Below are positions 23,257-24,890 of a stretch of DNA of 24,890 nt, in pieces. The notes under the pieces are model-generated. The model was not told the origin of the DNA and searched no databases. It saw only the letters and a program-made list of their open reading frames with translations. Source of the stretch: Alphaproteobacteria bacterium (GTDB lineage Bacteria > Pseudomonadota > Alphaproteobacteria > UBA3830); the NCBI GenBank assembly GCA_025998735.1, contig BNWJ01000010.1, positions 1 through 24,890 on the forward strand, in the 5' to 3' direction. How positions within the stretch are numbered: position 1 is the stretch's first letter; every line of letters begins with the position of its first letter. Position numbers and translations under genes: made by a program.

Positions 23257-24174
23257 ATGATAAACATTGGTTGTGATATAGGGAAATTGGAAATCGATAC
23301 GCACATTGGCGGAAAGCATTACAAATTTAGTAATGATATCAAAGGGATACAGCAATTGATTGCGCACTGCAAAGAACAAGAGGTAGCACGCGTTGTTTTG
23401 GGGCCGACCGGAGGTTATGAGCGGTGTTTATTGAAAGAGTTGCTGAGGCATCAACTTCCAGTTGCAATGGTGAACCCTATTTATGTAAGGAAATTCGCGG
23501 GATCTAGACGCGATCTTGCGAAAACGGATAAGATAGACGCGAAGATTTTGTCCGAGTATGGAGAAAAAATGGAACCGAGAATTTATGAGCAAAAAGCATC
23601 TTTTCGTGTTGATTTGGAGGCATTAGTCAGCCATCGCGACACGCTGGTCGAGATGCGAAAAGAGGAAAGAATGCGTCTTTCGAAAAATTCTCTGCAGCTT
23701 GTATCTGATAGCATAAAAGCTAACATCGATCATTTTGATAAGCAACTTGAGCTTGTGGAAGGGGCGATTGAAGACTTGATTTCTGCAAATGCGCAGAAAG
23801 AATCGGAAGTTTTGCAAACGGAAAAGGGAATATGCGTTCAAACGTCAGCAGTTTTGATTGCTTATTTGCCGGAATTAGGTCGTCTGGATAATAGGCAAAT
23901 TGTGAAACTGGCTGGTCTTGCGCCAATGGCTAACGATAGCGGAAAAAGATCCAGCAAACGCTCAATACGAGGCGGTCGAAAGCGGATTCGTAACGCACTT
24001 TTCACAGCGGCACTCAGTGCAGTTAAGGGCAATGAGAAAATTAAAGATTTCTATAACCACTTGATAGCAAAAGGAAAACTCTCCAAAGTTGCACTCACGG
24101 CTGTGGCTCGAAAATTGTTGGTTATTTCGAACTCCAAAATGAGGCTTTTTCGCGAAGGAAAGGAGTACTTTTAG
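23257..24174 (+). CDS. IS110-family transposase, catalytic Glu apparently lost
   Basis: The 305-residue protein has the N-terminal RuvC-like DEDD domain with D7 (IGCDIGK) and D91/D94 (KTDKIDAK). It also has the C-terminal Transposase_20 domain: LPELGRLDNRQIVKLAGLAP, with the candidate catalytic Ser228 in NDSGK, then GGRKRIRNALFTAAL. The second DEDD acid is normally E in E-A/P-T-GGYE. Here the sequence is LGPTGGYE with GGG at 23401-23403, one base from GAG. GAGGAGG lies eight bases before ATG 23257. The reading frame is otherwise intact and of near-normal length. A hairpin (GGATTT-TTT-AAATCC) begins at the stop codon. Confidence 0.88.
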   Translation: MINIGCDIGKLEIDTHIGGKHYKFSNDIKGIQQLIAHCKEQEVARVVLGPTGGYERCLLKELLRHQLPVAMVNPIYVRKFAGSRRDLAKTDKIDAKILSEYGEKMEPRIYEQKASFRVDLEALVSHRDTLVEMRKEERMRLSKNSLQLVSDSIKANIDHFDKQLELVEGAIEDLISANAQKESEVLQTEKGICVQTSAVLIAYLPELGRLDNRQIVKLAGLAPMANDSGKRSSKRSIRGGRKRIRNALFTAALSAVKGNEKIKDFYNHLIAKGKLSKVALTAVARKLLVISNSKMRLFREGKEYF

Positions 24175-24396
24175 GATTTTTTAAATCCAGATGGCTGCTG
24201 TAGTAGAGAAGAAATTGTGTGAAACTCGTTTGCACGATTAGTTTTTTGTGCTCAAAATTCAATAGAGTCCCATTTGTTTTCTTTGTTAGGATCTTTTTTT
24301 AAAAATACAGTTGACTTTCCTAGAAATATGGGTTGATTTTTGAGATAAAATCTCCGAATATTAATTAAGTTTTAATATTTGGAGTAGAAATGAAAA
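24175..24396. other. IS110 right flank with inverted repeat
   Basis: No gene is seen. CTCCGAATATTAA (24352-24364) pairs with TTAATATTTGGAG (24372-24384) with one mismatch. TTGACT at 24311-24316 is a possible -35 box facing right. The exact right end of the element cannot be fixed from this sequence alone. Confidence 0.4.
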
Positions 24397-24591
24397 TTAG
24401 AGAGTGAAATTCCAGCGCTTCAGGAATTTCTGCTTAGTTGGCAATAAAGCAAAGCTCGCAAATATATCAGCTTGCTTTTCTGCTCTGTCTATGACGGAAC
24501 TATGCTTAACATAAAAATCGCACCAATCATCATATGATGCAAATTCAGAGTAGAAATCCTTATGCAAAACGTAAGGTGATAGCCGGAACAA
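24397..24591 (-). pseudogene. Gene fragment of unknown family
   Basis: The frame ends with a natural-looking C-terminus (SSVIDRAEKQADIFASFALL, then KRWNFTL) and reads like real protein. The ATG at 24591 has no ribosome site. The frame is open upstream only to a stop about 15 codons earlier. Its first codons lie inside the left arm of a 27-bp inverted repeat, so the 5' part was probably removed or rearranged. No family is assigned. Confidence 0.4.
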
Positions 24592-24687
24592 GTCATGATA
24601 TTGATTAGATTCCTGAAATCACAGTCTCTTAGAGAGGGTGAAATTTCAGTGTTTTTATCTATATCATGACTTGTTCCGGCTATCACC
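24575..24687. repeat. 27-bp perfect inverted repeat with 59-nt spacer
   Basis: Bases 24575-24601 (starting ggtgatagccgg) and 24661-24687 (ending ccggctatcacc) are exact reverse complements. The unit is 113 bp, lies between an IS110 element and an ISAs1-like element, and overlaps a broken gene. It could be a MITE-like element, a recombination site or a large hairpin terminator. Confidence 0.85.
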
Positions 24688-24770
24688 CAAGGCCTACGTA
24701 TGAAAAAAAGCATGGAATGATTATGGCATAAGGGCTAGAATATCAGCATTATTGTTGTTATAAAGGTTAT

Positions 24771-24890
24771 ATGCAGTCTATATTTTCCAGTCATTTTTCG
24801 AATATTACTGATCCCCGCTCCCTTCGCAATCAAAAACACCGCTTAATTTCGTTAATAGCGACGTCTTTTTTGGCATCGTTGTCAGGAATC
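24771..24890 (+). CDS. ISAs1-family transposase, N-terminus, cut by window end
   Basis: The first 40 codons from ATG 24771 are visible and the frame runs off the window. FSNITDPRSLRNQKHRLISL matches the N-terminal 'DDE_Tnp_1-associated' domain of ISAs1 (H-repeat) transposases, which typically read F..I.DPR....RHPL.dIL. AAAGG lies four bases upstream. Whether the gene is intact cannot be judged. Confidence 0.6.
   Translation, partial: MQSIFSSHFSNITDPRSLRNQKHRLISLIATSFLASLSGI

Overview
The window looks like a chromosomal segment of a host-associated alphaproteobacterium, moderately AT-rich, with short intergenic gaps and scattered insertion-sequence debris. The evidence is the mix of housekeeping genes (dnaQ, an lpoA-like gene divergent from rsmI, folE-folA, rnd-tsaB, pgk, rpmG) with a patatin phospholipase, a phosphatase/anti-sigma/antagonist switch, and several fast-decaying or low-complexity secreted proteins. 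A Holosporales- or Rickettsiales-like symbiont fits best, but that placement is inference. Several starts are non-ATG (GTG at 1074 and 13127, TTG at 11726 and probably 6570).

Layout, left to right. Bases 315-1013 hold dnaQ (minus). Bases 1074-4097 hold a plus-strand run: a receiver-PP2C phosphatase, an RsbW-type ATPase, an RsbV-type STAS protein and a patatin-like phospholipase. A beta-eliminating lyase (threonine aldolase type) follows. Next is a divergent pair, an LpoA-like lipoprotein and rsmI, whose 5' ends overlap, then folE-folA. Bases 8948-10181 hold a strong promoter with phased T-tracts, a secreted protein gene with a 21-bp tandem repeat, and a trail of frameshifted coding remnants. 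A polar amino-acid ABC transporter operon (minus) follows. It is preceded by another secreted-protein gene whose frame continues past an internal TGA to overlap the transporter start by ATGA. Then come a receiver-histidine kinase lacking both phosphotransfer residues, rnd-tsaB, a 669-residue secreted protein with a disordered acidic region, and a smaller secreted protein. The right end has an IS630 remnant, a Cys-rich nitronate monooxygenase-like flavoprotein, pgk, rpmG, an IS110-family element, a 27-bp inverted repeat and the first codons of an ISAs1-family transposase.

Three observations stand out. (1) Three secreted-protein genes (9036, 13127, 16782) have near-consensus -35/-10 promoters with exactly 17-bp spacing, and two share an almost identical leader. 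This suggests a rapidly evolving, highly expressed secreted set. (2) The kinase at 13348-14613 has Gln for the DHp His and Asn for the receiver Asp but an intact ATPase lobe. (3) The IS110-family element has a structured upstream leader suited to a bridge RNA, but its transposase has Gly where the catalytic Glu is expected.
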